Origin: Micromonospora zamorensis
GTDB taxonomy: Bacteria > Actinomycetota > Actinomycetes > Mycobacteriales > Micromonosporaceae
Assembly (NCBI RefSeq): GCF_900090275.1
Contig: NZ_LT607755.1
Location: 2,976,001 to 3,040,000 of the forward strand
Direction: 5' to 3'
DNA length: 64,000 nt
Shown piece by piece: positions 7,758 through 17,948 of the stretch. Position numbers and translations under genes: made by a program. How positions within the stretch are numbered: the stretch's first letter is position 1; every line of letters starts with the position of its first letter. The notes below the pieces were generated by a model, which was not told the DNA's origin, did no database searches, and saw only the letters and a program-made list of their open reading frames with translations.

Positions 7758-8905
7758 GACGGCACCGGCACTGTCGCCTCCAGGGTGAACACCCTGTCCT
7801 CCCGGCGGACCCGCAGCTCTCCCCCGACCGCGGCCAGCCGGTCGGCCAGGCCGCGCAGGCCGTGGCTGTGCTCGTCCGGGCCGCTGTCGTCGGCACCGTC
7901 GTTGGCGATGGTCATCCTGGCCCCGTTCTCGTCCCGGTCGATGTGGATCCGGCACCACTCGGCCCGGCTGTGCCGCAGCACGTTGGTGCCCGCCTCGCGC
8001 AGCACCGCCGCCAGTTCGGTGGCGGCCGGCTGAGGCAGGTCGACGTGTGGTGGCACCGTGCAGCGCACCCCGCAGGAGCGCAGCACGTCTGCCACCGCGG
8101 TCAGTTGCTCGCCGAGGTCGACGGCCCGGTAGCCGTGCACGCTCTCGCGGACCTCGGTGAGCGCGGACGCGGCCAGCCGTTGCACCTCGGCGGCCTCCCG
8201 CCCGGCCCGCTCCGGGTCGACCGGTGCGAGCCGCGCGGCGAGTTCGGCCTTCAGCGCGATCACGGTGAGACTGTGCCCCAGCAGGTCGTGCACGTCACGG
8301 GCGAAGCGCAGCCGCTCCTCGGCGGCGGCCAGCCGGGCCTGGGCGGCCTGACCCTGCCGAGCCTCCACCAGCAGGTCCCAGAACCAGACCTGGAACCAGT
8401 TGACCGCGGCCACGCCCACCCCGATGCCACCGGTCACGGCCAGGGACCGCCCCACGGACCCGCCGGTCCACCAGGCCACCGCCGCCGACACGAACAGGGC
8501 GCCGGCGGTGACCGCCAGCGCGCCCGGGAGGCGGACCAGCAAGGGGGCCATCCCGACCAGGGAGGCCCCGATCCACGCCCAGGTCGGCCAGGTCCCGGCC
8601 GCGACCGGGGCCACCAACGGCACGGTCAGCGCCGCCACGACGACCAGGCCGAGCTGGGCGCGACGTCGCCACCGTTGCGCGAGCCAGGGGGTCACCGCCG
8701 CGTACAGCACAGCGGTCTGGGTGGCCGCGAAGAGGAGGATCCCGACCGCGCCGAGCGCGACGCGGCCGGGGGACGGCTCCCGGGTCAGGCCGGCCGTGGG
8801 CAGCAGGACAGTCGCCCACACGCCGGTGGCCAGCGACAGCAGCGTCGCCCGCCGGGCCCGGTGCAGCCGACGGTCCGCCCGGGGGGTCACCGCCTCGCTC
8901 GCCAC
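7754..8905 (-). CDS. DesK-type sensor histidine kinase
   Basis: 383 residues. About six hydrophobic segments occupy residues 20-180. A short linker leads to the HisKA_3 dimerisation helix with the phospho-accepting His206 in RDVHDLLGHSL. The C-terminal HATPase has the N-box REAGTNVLRHS and the G-box HGLRGLADRL. This is the common actinobacterial NarL-partner kinase layout. Its 3' end overlaps the response regulator start (TGA 7754-7756, GTG 7755-7757). The signal sensed is unknown; DesK relatives often sense membrane state. Confidence 0.9.
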   Translation of the reverse strand: MASEAVTPRADRRLHRARRATLLSLATGVWATVLLPTAGLTREPSPGRVALGAVGILLFAATQTAVLYAAVTPWLAQRWRRRAQLGLVVVAALTVPLVAPVAAGTWPTWAWIGASLVGMAPLLVRLPGALAVTAGALFVSAAVAWWTGGSVGRSLAVTGGIGVGVAAVNWFQVWFWDLLVEARQGQAAQARLAAAEERLRFARDVHDLLGHSLTVIALKAELAARLAPVDPERAGREAAEVQRLAASALTEVRESVHGYRAVDLGEQLTAVADVLRSCGVRCTVPPHVDLPQPAATELAAVLREAGTNVLRHSRAEWCRIHIDRDENGARMTIANDGADDSGPDEHSHGLRGLADRLAAVGGELRVRREDRVFTLEATVPVPS

Positions 8906-9037
8906 GCACCGATCCTAGGACCGCCCGGCGCCCGGTCCACCCGTGCGAGATGTCACGGTTGGACCGTGCGATCCGCACGGGATTCCGGTGACGGACGAGC
9001 CTGCCCACCGCGCCAGGACACCGGCAGTGTCAACGGC

Positions 9038-9910
9038 ATGGAAAACACACGGGTGTACGCGGACAGCATGGTCGTACCGTCGCCTGCGCCGATGCCGGCA
9101 GCGCCCGGCACCGGCACGCGGCGGCTGTGGTGGCATCTCGCCGAGATGGCGCTGGCGATGGTCGTCGGGATGCTGCTGCTCGGGCCCCTGTGGGACGCGG
9201 CCGGCGCCCCGCTCGGGATCACCGGGACGCTGGACCGGCCGGACGTCGCCGCGCTGGTGATGGCCACGAACATGACGGTCGGGATGACGGTGTGGATGCG
9301 CTACCGGGCGCACCACTGGCGTGGGGTCGTCGAGATGGCCGCGGCGATGTACGTGCCGTTCCTGTTGGTGCTCGTACCGTTCTGGGCCGGCCGGCTGGAT
9401 GGCGACGCCCTGATGCTCGGCGGTCACCTGCTGATGGTGCCGGCGATGGTGCTGGTGGCGGTGCGCCATCGGCACGAGACGCCGGTGTCGGTACGCCGGC
9501 ACCCGGCCGTGACGGCGCTGGCCCACCGCTGGCCGACCGGGCTGGCGCTGCTGATGACGGTGGACATGTGGGTCGAGCCGAGGGTGCTCAACCCGTGGAC
9601 GATGCTGGTGCTGCCCGGTGGGTACCTGCTGATCGGCGTGGTCCGACGCACCCTGCGCGGGCCGGGCGTGCTTGCCACCCAACTGGTCGGCCTGGTCGTC
9701 TGGGTCGCGCTGACGCTGGTCGCGGTCGCGGTCGGGGGTCAGACGGCCGCGTGGCTGGTGGCGCTCGGTTGGCTGGCGCACGCCGGTTGGGACCTGGCCC
9801 ACCACCGCACCGGCCGGGTGGTGCCGCGCGGGTACGCCGAGTGGTGCGGCGTGTTCGACACGACACTGGCGGGCACCATGATCCTGGCGATCCTGACCGG
9901 CGCCGTCTGA
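9038..9910 (+). CDS. Polytopic integral membrane protein, function unknown
   Basis: 290 residues with seven to eight predicted membrane helices, for example AEMALAMVVGMLLLGPLW, HLLMVPAMVLVAV and LVVWVALTLVAVAVGG. It is rich in Met in the first helices (NMTVGMTVWMRY) and has a conserved-looking cytoplasmic WDLAHHRTGRVVPRG loop. No known transporter signature is apparent. The ATG at 9038 has a weak ribosome-binding site; a second in-frame ATG at 9068 is an alternative. It lies divergently 132 bases from the sensor kinase gene, so the two-component system may control it. Confidence 0.65.
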   Translation: MENTRVYADSMVVPSPAPMPAAPGTGTRRLWWHLAEMALAMVVGMLLLGPLWDAAGAPLGITGTLDRPDVAALVMATNMTVGMTVWMRYRAHHWRGVVEMAAAMYVPFLLVLVPFWAGRLDGDALMLGGHLLMVPAMVLVAVRHRHETPVSVRRHPAVTALAHRWPTGLALLMTVDMWVEPRVLNPWTMLVLPGGYLLIGVVRRTLRGPGVLATQLVGLVVWVALTLVAVAVGGQTAAWLVALGWLAHAGWDLAHHRTGRVVPRGYAEWCGVFDTTLAGTMILAILTGAV

Positions 9911-9936
9911 CGGCTCCGCCCGCCGGGCCGAACGGG

Positions 9937-10016
9937 CAGGATCCACGCAACAACGGTGAAACTGCTGCCTCAGGCGTCGCGGAGGCAGCAGTTTCAGCGT
10001 TGCTGCGCGGATCCTG
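9937..10016. repeat. 80-bp near-perfect palindromic element
   Basis: Two 35-base arms (9937-9971 and 9982-10016) pair with only three mismatches around a 10-base loop, and the ends are CAGGATCC/GGATCCTG. The central 15 bases of each arm are perfect. It begins 26 bases after the stop of the membrane protein gene and ends 80 bases before the helicase start. It is far longer than a terminator needs, so a mobile hairpin (MITE/REP-like) or a structured leader is likely. Confidence 0.75.
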
Positions 10017-10096
10017 TGGGGGTGTCCCGGGGCGCCGATCGCGCTCTTGTGGCGGTCGGCGCAGCGGCTTGGACGGCGTAATGAAAGGCTTGGCAC

Positions 10097-11842
10097 ATGA
10101 GTTCCGCACCTGCACAGCACGACGCACCGATCGACGCACCGATTGACGCCGCCCCCGCCGGCGCCGAAGAGGTGTACGCCTTCACCGAGCTCGGGCTGCG
10201 TCCCGAGCTGCTGGGCGCGCTGTCCGCCCTCGGCTACGAGGAGCCGACCCCGATCCAGCGGGAGGCGATCCCACCACTGCTGGAGGGTCGGGACCTGCTG
10301 GGCCAGGCGGCCACCGGCACCGGCAAGACGGCGGCGTTCGCGCTCCCGCTGCTGAACCTCATGACGGCGCACCGCCAGGGCGGTGACCCGGTGGCGCTGG
10401 TGTTGGTGCCGACCCGTGAGCTGGCGGTGCAGGTCTCCGAGGCGTTCCACCGCTACGGCAAGGACCTGGGTGCCCGGGTGCTGCCGATCTACGGTGGGCA
10501 GCCGATCGGGCGGCAGCTGCGGGCACTGGACAGCGGTGTCGACGTGGTGGTGGCCACCCCCGGGCGGGCCCTCGACCACATCGCCCGGGGCACGTTGCGC
10601 CTGGGCGGGCTCGCCACGGTGGTGCTCGACGAGGCCGACGAGATGCTCGACATGGGCTTCGCCGAGGACATCGAGGCGATCCTGGAGCACGCTCCGGCCG
10701 AGCGTCAGACTGTGCTCTTCTCGGCCACCATGCCGTCGCGCATCGACGGGATGGCCCGGCAGCACCTGCGCGAACCGGTCCGGATCGAGATCGGCCGGGA
10801 GCCGACGGTCGCGGGCGAGGCGCCGCGGGTGCGGCAGAGCGCGTACATCGTGACCCGGGCCCACAAGCCGGCCGCGTTGGGCCGGGTGCTGGACGTGGAG
10901 TCGCCCACCGCGGCGATCGTGTTCTGCCGCAGCCGGGAAGAGGTCGACCGGCTGACCGAGACGATGAACGGCCGGGGCTACCGCTCCGAGGCGCTGCACG
11001 GCGGCATGAGCCAGGAGCAGCGCGACCGGGTGATGGGCCGGCTGCGGGCGGGCACCGCCGACCTGCTGGTGGCCACCGACGTGGCGGCCCGTGGGCTGGA
11101 CATCGAGCAGCTGTCCCACGTCGTCAACTACGACGTGCCGTCCGCCCCGGAGTCGTACGTGCACCGGATCGGCCGGGTGGGTCGGGCCGGCCGCGAGGGC
11201 GTGGCGATCACCCTCGCCGAGCCGCGTGAGCACCGGATGCTCAAGACCATCGAGCGGGTGACCGGCCAGCGGATCACCATCGACAAGATCCCCACAGTGG
11301 CCGACATGCGGACCCGCCGGTTGGAGCTGACCCAGGCGGCGCTGCGGGAGAGCCTGCTGGAGGACGACCTCGACCCGTTCCGGGTCATCGTGGAGACGCT
11401 GACCGACGAGTTCGACCTGATGGAGGTCGCCCTCGCCGCCGTGAAGCTGGCCCACGAGGTGACGTCGCCGGGCTCCGACGACGAGGAGGAGATCCCGCAG
11501 GTCCCGGTCCGCGGTCCCCGCGAGGGTCGACCGGAGACCGGCGGCCGGGGCGGCGACCGTCGGGGCGGGGGCCGGCCGCGCTCCGGCGGCGGCAACACCG
11601 TCCAGGTCTTCGTCGGCCTGGGCCGGCGCGCCGGGGTGCGCCCGCAGGACCTGGTCGGCGCGATCACCGGGGAAACCGGGATCCGTGGTCGGGACATCGG
11701 CTCGATCGAGATCGCCGACCGGTTCTCGCTGGTGGAGGTGCCGCAGGGGGTGGCCGACGAGGTGATCTCCGGGTTGCGCCAGAGCACGATCAAGGGCCGC
11801 AAGGCCACAGTGCGCCGCGACCGCGGGGGCGACGAGCGCTGA
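10097..11842 (+). CDS. DEAD-box ATP-dependent RNA helicase (DeaD/CsdA-like)
   Basis: 581 residues. The Q motif (PTPIQREAIPPLL), Walker A (AATGTGKTAAF), DEAD box (VLDEADEMLDMGF), SAT motif (FSATMP) and motifs V-VI (VATDVAARGLDI, HRIGRVGRAGR) are all intact. An acidic/Gly-Arg linker (about 460-500) is followed by a DbpA-type RNA-binding domain (FVGLGRRAGVRPQDL to the C-terminus). The role is unwinding structured RNA in ribosome assembly, mRNA decay or cold adaptation. The ATG follows GAAAGG. A long hairpin element lies in its leader region. Confidence 0.95.
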   Translation: MSSAPAQHDAPIDAPIDAAPAGAEEVYAFTELGLRPELLGALSALGYEEPTPIQREAIPPLLEGRDLLGQAATGTGKTAAFALPLLNLMTAHRQGGDPVALVLVPTRELAVQVSEAFHRYGKDLGARVLPIYGGQPIGRQLRALDSGVDVVVATPGRALDHIARGTLRLGGLATVVLDEADEMLDMGFAEDIEAILEHAPAERQTVLFSATMPSRIDGMARQHLREPVRIEIGREPTVAGEAPRVRQSAYIVTRAHKPAALGRVLDVESPTAAIVFCRSREEVDRLTETMNGRGYRSEALHGGMSQEQRDRVMGRLRAGTADLLVATDVAARGLDIEQLSHVVNYDVPSAPESYVHRIGRVGRAGREGVAITLAEPREHRMLKTIERVTGQRITIDKIPTVADMRTRRLELTQAALRESLLEDDLDPFRVIVETLTDEFDLMEVALAAVKLAHEVTSPGSDDEEEIPQVPVRGPREGRPETGGRGGDRRGGGRPRSGGGNTVQVFVGLGRRAGVRPQDLVGAITGETGIRGRDIGSIEIADRFSLVEVPQGVADEVISGLRQSTIKGRKATVRRDRGGDER

Positions 11843-11875
11843 GCACGCCGCCGGCGACCGCCGGCCCGAGCACGC

Positions 11876-11910
11876 CGCCGGCGACCGCCGAGGTACGACG
11901 GTCGCCGGCG
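11876..11910. terminator. Bidirectional hairpin between helicase and doxX-like genes
   Basis: CGCCGGCGACCG at 11876-11887 pairs with CGGTCGCCGGCG at 11899-11910. A 23-base direct repeat, 11841-11863 and 11868-11890, duplicates the left arm so that an alternative left arm exists. It serves both convergent genes. Confidence 0.7.
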
Positions 11911-11917
11911 CTGCGAA

Positions 11918-12322
11918 TCAGAAGGAGTACGGCCCGAACCGGCCCCACGCCACCACGGCGGCGAGCACGAGCAGCACCGCGCAGGTGATCGCGCCTTGCA
12001 GCTCCGTACGACGTTGCTCCGCCGTGTCCTGCTTCTTCCTGTCGCGCAGGTGCACGAGGACGCCGCCGATCATGACGATGACCAGCCCGGTGGCGGCGAG
12101 CGGGGTGAGCACGGTGGCGATGCCGGTGAGTGGGGGCAGCACCAGCCCGAGGGCGGCCAGCAGCTCGACGGCGCCGAGCGCCTTGACCTGGGTCGGCGGG
12201 ACCGGGTCCACCCACCGCATCATCTCGCGCAGCTTGTCCTTGGGCTGGGTCAGCTTGGCGAAGCCGGCGCCGGCGAAGACGACGGCGAGCAGGATCTGGA
12301 TGATCCAGAGCACCACGTTCAC
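11918..12322 (-). CDS. DoxX-family membrane protein
   Basis: 134 residues with four hydrophobic segments and the N-terminal pattern FAGAGFAKLTQP that marks the DoxX/DoxX-like family. Later landmarks are GAVELLAALGLVLPPL and a final segment QGAITCAVLLVLAAV. Family members are small inner-membrane proteins linked in some actinobacteria to thiol and oxidative stress; a specific role here is not visible. The start is GTG behind GGAGGAACC. It is monocistronic between two hairpin terminators. Confidence 0.85.
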   Translation of the reverse strand: MNVVLWIIQILLAVVFAGAGFAKLTQPKDKLREMMRWVDPVPPTQVKALGAVELLAALGLVLPPLTGIATVLTPLAATGLVIVMIGGVLVHLRDRKKQDTAEQRRTELQGAITCAVLLVLAAVVAWGRFGPYSF

Positions 12323-12410
12323 GGGGGTTCCTCCAGGGGGACGCCTCGCGGCGAAGAAGAGGTAGTTGAGGATTCAAGCGAGACAGTAGACCTCTCCTCG
12401 CGTACGCAGA

Positions 12411-12446
12411 GGACCCCCGCCGTCTTCACAGACGGCGGGGGTCCTT
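12411..12446. terminator. Strong hairpin terminator downstream of lon
   Basis: AGGACCCCCGCCGTC at 12411-12425 pairs perfectly with GACGGCGGGGGTCCT at 12432-12446 over a 6-base loop. It lies 13 bases beyond the lon stop codon in the direction of lon transcription. Confidence 0.85.
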
Positions 12447-12458
12447 GTGTTCGGAGCG

Positions 12459-14789
<2,331 letters not shown>

Positions 14790-14811
14790 CGAACACCTGC
14801 TATCGCGTTGA

Positions 14812-14832
14812 GTTGAGCGTGTCTGGCTCAAG
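14812..14832 (-). promoter_or_regulatory. HAIR element (HspR operator) upstream of lon
   Basis: On the lon strand it reads CTTGAGC, seven bases, then GCTCAAC. This matches the HspR-associated inverted repeat CTTGAGT-N7-ACTCAAG at 12 of 14 positions. It sits 23 bases before the lon start codon, where a repressor would block transcription start. HspR control of lon, clpB and dnaK is established in Streptomyces. Confidence 0.8.
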
Positions 14833-14930
14833 TAACAAAGCGTTCCCCTTGTTCCGCTCTGTGACCCAGACCACTCTCCGGCCCGGTCCGTCGGGCCGCC
14901 CGAAACCGGCGGGCGACCCGACCGGACACG

Positions 14931-15800
14931 TCAGGTGAGCTTGCTCTTGACCGTGTTCACGACCGAGCCGGCCACACCCGGACTGGTGCCGTACAACCGC
15001 GGGTCCCCCGGCGGCAGCACCGGCTCCGGGGCGTTCGCCCGCGGGGCGTCGTCGTACCGGAACTCGCCCTTGCCATCCGGCGAGGGCCCGGACGCCCAGC
15101 GCCCCTCGGAGGAGTCGGTGCCCGAGGAGAAGCCCAGGTAGGTGTAGCCGTACTCCTCGCTGAGATCGCCGGAGTCCGGGAACGCCTCCGGCACCGGCAT
15201 GTCCTCCAGGCCGTCCTCCTTGAGCTGCTCGATCGCCGCCAGCCACATGTTCTGGTGCATCGTGTCGCGGGCCAACAGGAAGCGCAGCATCTGCTTGACG
15301 CCCGGGTCGTCGGTCATGTTGAACAACCGGGCGACCTGGAGGCGACCCTGCGCCTCCGCCGTGACGTTGAGCTGGAAGTCGGCCAGCAGGTTGCCGCTGG
15401 CGGTGATGTACGAGCCGTTCCAGGGCACCCCGTTGGAGTCGGCGGGCAACGCGCCACCGCCACCGTGGATGAAGTGCGCCGGGTTCGACCCCGCGAAGGT
15501 CGCCGCGCCCCCCGGATCCTCCGCGATCCCCTCGGTCAACGACAGCGGTGCGCTGTCCAGCAGCCGGGTGATCATCGTGACGATCATCTCGACGTGGCCC
15601 ATCTCCTCGGTGCCGACGTCGAGCAGCAGGTCCTTGTACTTGCCGGGCAGCCGGCAGTTCCAGCCCTGGTAGAGGTACTGGTTGGCGACGGTCATCTCAC
15701 CCCACTTGCCGCCCAGCACCTCCTGCAGGCGACGGGCGAACGCGGCATCCGGGCCGTCCGGCTTGGCTTCGAACTGCAGGTCCTTCACATGGCTGAACAT
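14931..15800 (-). CDS. Manganese catalase
   Basis: 289 residues, typical of non-heme dimanganese catalases, which disproportionate hydrogen peroxide in the cytosol. The four-helix-bundle ligands are visible: the first Glu in GKWGEMTVANQYL, EEMGHVEM (Glu and His), the second-half Glu in VTAEAQGRLQ, and the last His in ARDTMHQNMW. The C-terminal 60 residues form the usual extended tail. The start is ATG with GAGGGGG just before it. It lies between lon and a two-component pair and has its own promoter region. Confidence 0.93.
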   Translation of the reverse strand: MFSHVKDLQFEAKPDGPDAAFARRLQEVLGGKWGEMTVANQYLYQGWNCRLPGKYKDLLLDVGTEEMGHVEMIVTMITRLLDSAPLSLTEGIAEDPGGAATFAGSNPAHFIHGGGGALPADSNGVPWNGSYITASGNLLADFQLNVTAEAQGRLQVARLFNMTDDPGVKQMLRFLLARDTMHQNMWLAAIEQLKEDGLEDMPVPEAFPDSGDLSEEYGYTYLGFSSGTDSSEGRWASGPSPDGKGEFRYDDAPRANAPEPVLPPGDPRLYGTSPGVAGSVVNTVKSKLT

Positions 15801-15883
15801 CTGACCCCCTCATGACGGGAACTGGTAGAGGGTGGCGTTCCCGCCTCGGTGACCCGACCGGGCCAACCCGTGTCCCGCTGGGG

Positions 15884-16615
15884 TCAGCGCAGCGGGTGAA
15901 CCGTCGGCAGCAGCAGCTCCAGCGCCACGCCGCGCGGTCGCAGTCGGTGCACCCGCAGCGCTCCCCCGTCCGGCACGAGGAGCTGCCGCACGATCCACAA
16001 CCCCAGCCCGGACATCCCGACCGCCGGCGCCGGGCGGCGCACCGCGGACAGCAACGCGTCGTCGACCCGTCCCTCGTCGGTGACCAGGACGCTCAGGCCA
16101 GGCCCACGCACTGTGGCGTACAGGCCCACCTGCCCGTCCGGTGGCCCGTGCCGCAGCGCGTTCTCCACCAGGTTGACCAGCACCTGGCGGGTCCGTCCGG
16201 CCGGCACCGGGCAGGCGCCCGCCCGCCGGGTGGCCCGCGCACGCCGTCGACCGGCCGGCACCAGCGCGGCGGCCTCGCGCAGGATGCCCGCCAGCGGGAC
16301 AACCGGCTCCGGCTGTGGAGCCAGCGCCAGCGCGCCGGTGCCGGCGGTCGCGTCGCGCAGCAGGCTCTGCAGGTGGACGGCCTGGTCGCGGGCCAACTCG
16401 CTGATCGCCCGCCGGTCGGCGCCGCTGAGCTCTCGCTGCTCGTCGGCCAGCGCGCGGGTCAGCGACGTCAGGGTGCTGATCGGCGTACGGAACTCGTGGC
16501 ACAACACCCGCAGCAGCAACTCCGAATCCGCCACCGGTGGTCGCATCTCACCTGGAGCCGGCTCGATCCGGCGCAACCCTCGCAGCAGGCCCTGCAGACC
16601 GTGGCGTGCGCGCAT
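15884..16615 (-). CDS. Soluble sensor histidine kinase
   Basis: 243 residues with no membrane segment. It consists of a HisKA helix pair with phospho-accepting His40 (LCHEFRTPIST) and a compact HATPase domain (N-box NLVENALRHG, second Gly box MSGLGLWIVRQLL). The first Gly-box region, VTDEGRVDDA, is degraded compared with DxGxG, so ATP binding may be weak. Lacking a sensor domain, it probably takes its signal from a partner protein. It is divergent from a response regulator gene 83 bases away, the likely cognate partner. Confidence 0.85.
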   Translation of the reverse strand: MRARHGLQGLLRGLRRIEPAPGEMRPPVADSELLLRVLCHEFRTPISTLTSLTRALADEQRELSGADRRAISELARDQAVHLQSLLRDATAGTGALALAPQPEPVVPLAGILREAAALVPAGRRRARATRRAGACPVPAGRTRQVLVNLVENALRHGPPDGQVGLYATVRGPGLSVLVTDEGRVDDALLSAVRRPAPAVGMSGLGLWIVRQLLVPDGGALRVHRLRPRGVALELLLPTVHPLR

Positions 16616-16698
16616 CCACCCGACTCCCCTCGTTCGGTGCGTACCCGCATGATCGGTACCCGCTGGGGAACGGCGCAGACATGCCGGGAGCTTCCACC

Positions 16699-17322
16699 AT
16701 GCGACTTGTCGTCGTGGACGATCACCCCCTCTTCGTCCGCGGCCTCGAACTGCTGCTCCCCATCACCACCGACGGCCGCGCCGAGGTGGTCGCCTCGACC
16801 GGCGACGCCGCAGCCGCCGCGGCGCTGGTCAGCCAGTGGCACCCCGATCTGGCCCTGGTCGACCTGCACATGCCCCCACCAGGAGGCATCCGGGCGGTGG
16901 GCGCGATCCGGCGGACCACCCCACGGGTACGGGTGGTCGCGATGTCCGGTTCCGCCGACCCGGCGCCGGCGCTGGAGGCGCTGCGGGCCGGCGCCGAGGG
17001 GTTCCTGCCGAAGACCAGTGAACCGGAGGAACTGCTGCCCCCGCTGCTGGCCGTCCTGGAGGGGTGGGCGGTGCTGCCGGCCGAACTGCTGCACGCCATG
17101 CTGCGGCCGACCCGCGCCGCGGCGGTCGACCTGGACGGCGAGGAACGTCGGCTGCTGCGGGCGATCGCCGTCGGCCGCAACACCATCGAGATCGCCGACG
17201 AACTGCACGTCTCGGAGCGGACGGTGAAACGAATGACCGCCGCGTTGCTGCGCAAGTTGCGGGTGTCCAACCGGGCGGAGGCAGCCGCCCTCGCCGGGCA
17301 CGCTGGCCTCCTCGACGAATGA
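16699..17322 (+). CDS. NarL/LuxR-type response regulator
   Basis: 207 residues. The receiver domain carries VVVDDHP (acid pocket), LVDLHMPP with phospho-accepting Asp55, VVAMSGS and FLPKTS (Lys). The C-terminal LuxR-type HTH includes RNTIEIADELHVSERTVKRM. ATG at 16699 is chosen because GGGAG lies 9 bases upstream and the protein then begins directly with the first receiver strand; an ATG at 16681 would add six residues. It is divergent from the soluble kinase gene and upstream of lsr2. Targets are unknown. Confidence 0.88.
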   Translation: MRLVVVDDHPLFVRGLELLLPITTDGRAEVVASTGDAAAAAALVSQWHPDLALVDLHMPPPGGIRAVGAIRRTTPRVRVVAMSGSADPAPALEALRAGAEGFLPKTSEPEELLPPLLAVLEGWAVLPAELLHAMLRPTRAAAVDLDGEERRLLRAIAVGRNTIEIADELHVSERTVKRMTAALLRKLRVSNRAEAAALAGHAGLLDE

Positions 17323-17467
17323 GACCGCTTCATCGCGCGCGATTCACGGTTTTGCTCGGTAACAGAATCGCGACGCGCCGAATGAATGGGACGCATATTG
17401 TTGCGGATTACCGGGGTGATAGGTCAGACTTTGGACACATCCCGCCGCACACAGGGAGTAATCGGCA

Positions 17468-17815
17468 ATGGCGAGAAAAGTAATCACGGTCCTGACCGAC
17501 GACCTCGACGGTGGGAAGGCAGACCGGACGGTCGAGTTCAGTCTCGACGGCGTGGCCTACACGATCGACGTCTCGGACGAGAATGCCGGTGTCCTGCGCA
17601 AGGCACTGGACCCGTACATCAATGCGGGTCGGCGGATCGGGCGTGGCCCGGTGGAGAGCGCCCGCACAGTCCGGCGGCCGGGGCGACCCGCCGGCGCGGG
17701 AATGGATCGGGAGCAGAACCGGGCCATCCGGGAATGGGCCGTCAAGAACGGCTACAAGATTTCCGAACGAGGCCGGATCCCGGTCGAGGTCGTCGAGGCT
17801 TACAAGAGCCGCTGA
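17468..17815 (+). CDS. lsr2: Lsr2 nucleoid-associated silencing protein
   Basis: 115 residues. The N-terminal dimerisation domain ([16 protein letters not shown] onward) is followed by a basic linker ([11 protein letters not shown]) and the C-terminal DNA-binding domain with the AT-hook-like RGR motif (KISERGRIP). It is the actinobacterial functional counterpart of H-NS and coats AT-rich, often horizontally acquired DNA. The 130 bases before it are noticeably AT-richer than the surroundings (for example around 17385-17410), which fits autoregulation. It ends in a perfect hairpin terminator and appears monocistronic. Confidence 0.95.
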   Translation: MARKVITVLTDDLDGGKADRTVEFSLDGVAYTIDVSDENAGVLRKALDPYINAGRRIGRGPVESARTVRRPGRPAGAGMDREQNRAIREWAVKNGYKISERGRIPVEVVEAYKSR

Positions 17816-17829
17816 CGCAGGAGTTGACG

Positions 17830-17861
17830 ATGGGGCCACGCCGGAAACGGCGTGGCCCCAT
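17830..17861 (+). terminator. Hairpin terminator after lsr2
   Basis: ATGGGGCCACGCCG at 17830-17843 pairs perfectly with 17848-17861, closed by a GAAA tetraloop. It begins 14 bases after the stop codon. Confidence 0.85.
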
Positions 17862-17888
17862 CGGATTGTCCGGGCACCGAAACGACGC

Positions 17889-17933
17889 GGCGGCCGGTCA
17901 CCCGGGGGTTGTCGCCCCGGGTGACCGGCCGCC
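17889..17933 (-). terminator. Long hairpin terminator after the Pecanex-like gene
   Basis: A perfect 19-base stem, 17889-17907 with 17915-17933, and a 7-base loop. It lies 15 bases beyond the stop of the minus-strand gene that ends at 17949. Confidence 0.8.
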
Positions 17934-17948
17934 GCCGGTCAGCCTGGA

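Noticed and set aside
14790..14831. Upstream extension of lon to a start at 14831
   Set aside because: It runs through the HspR box; the ATG at 14789 fits Lon N-termini.
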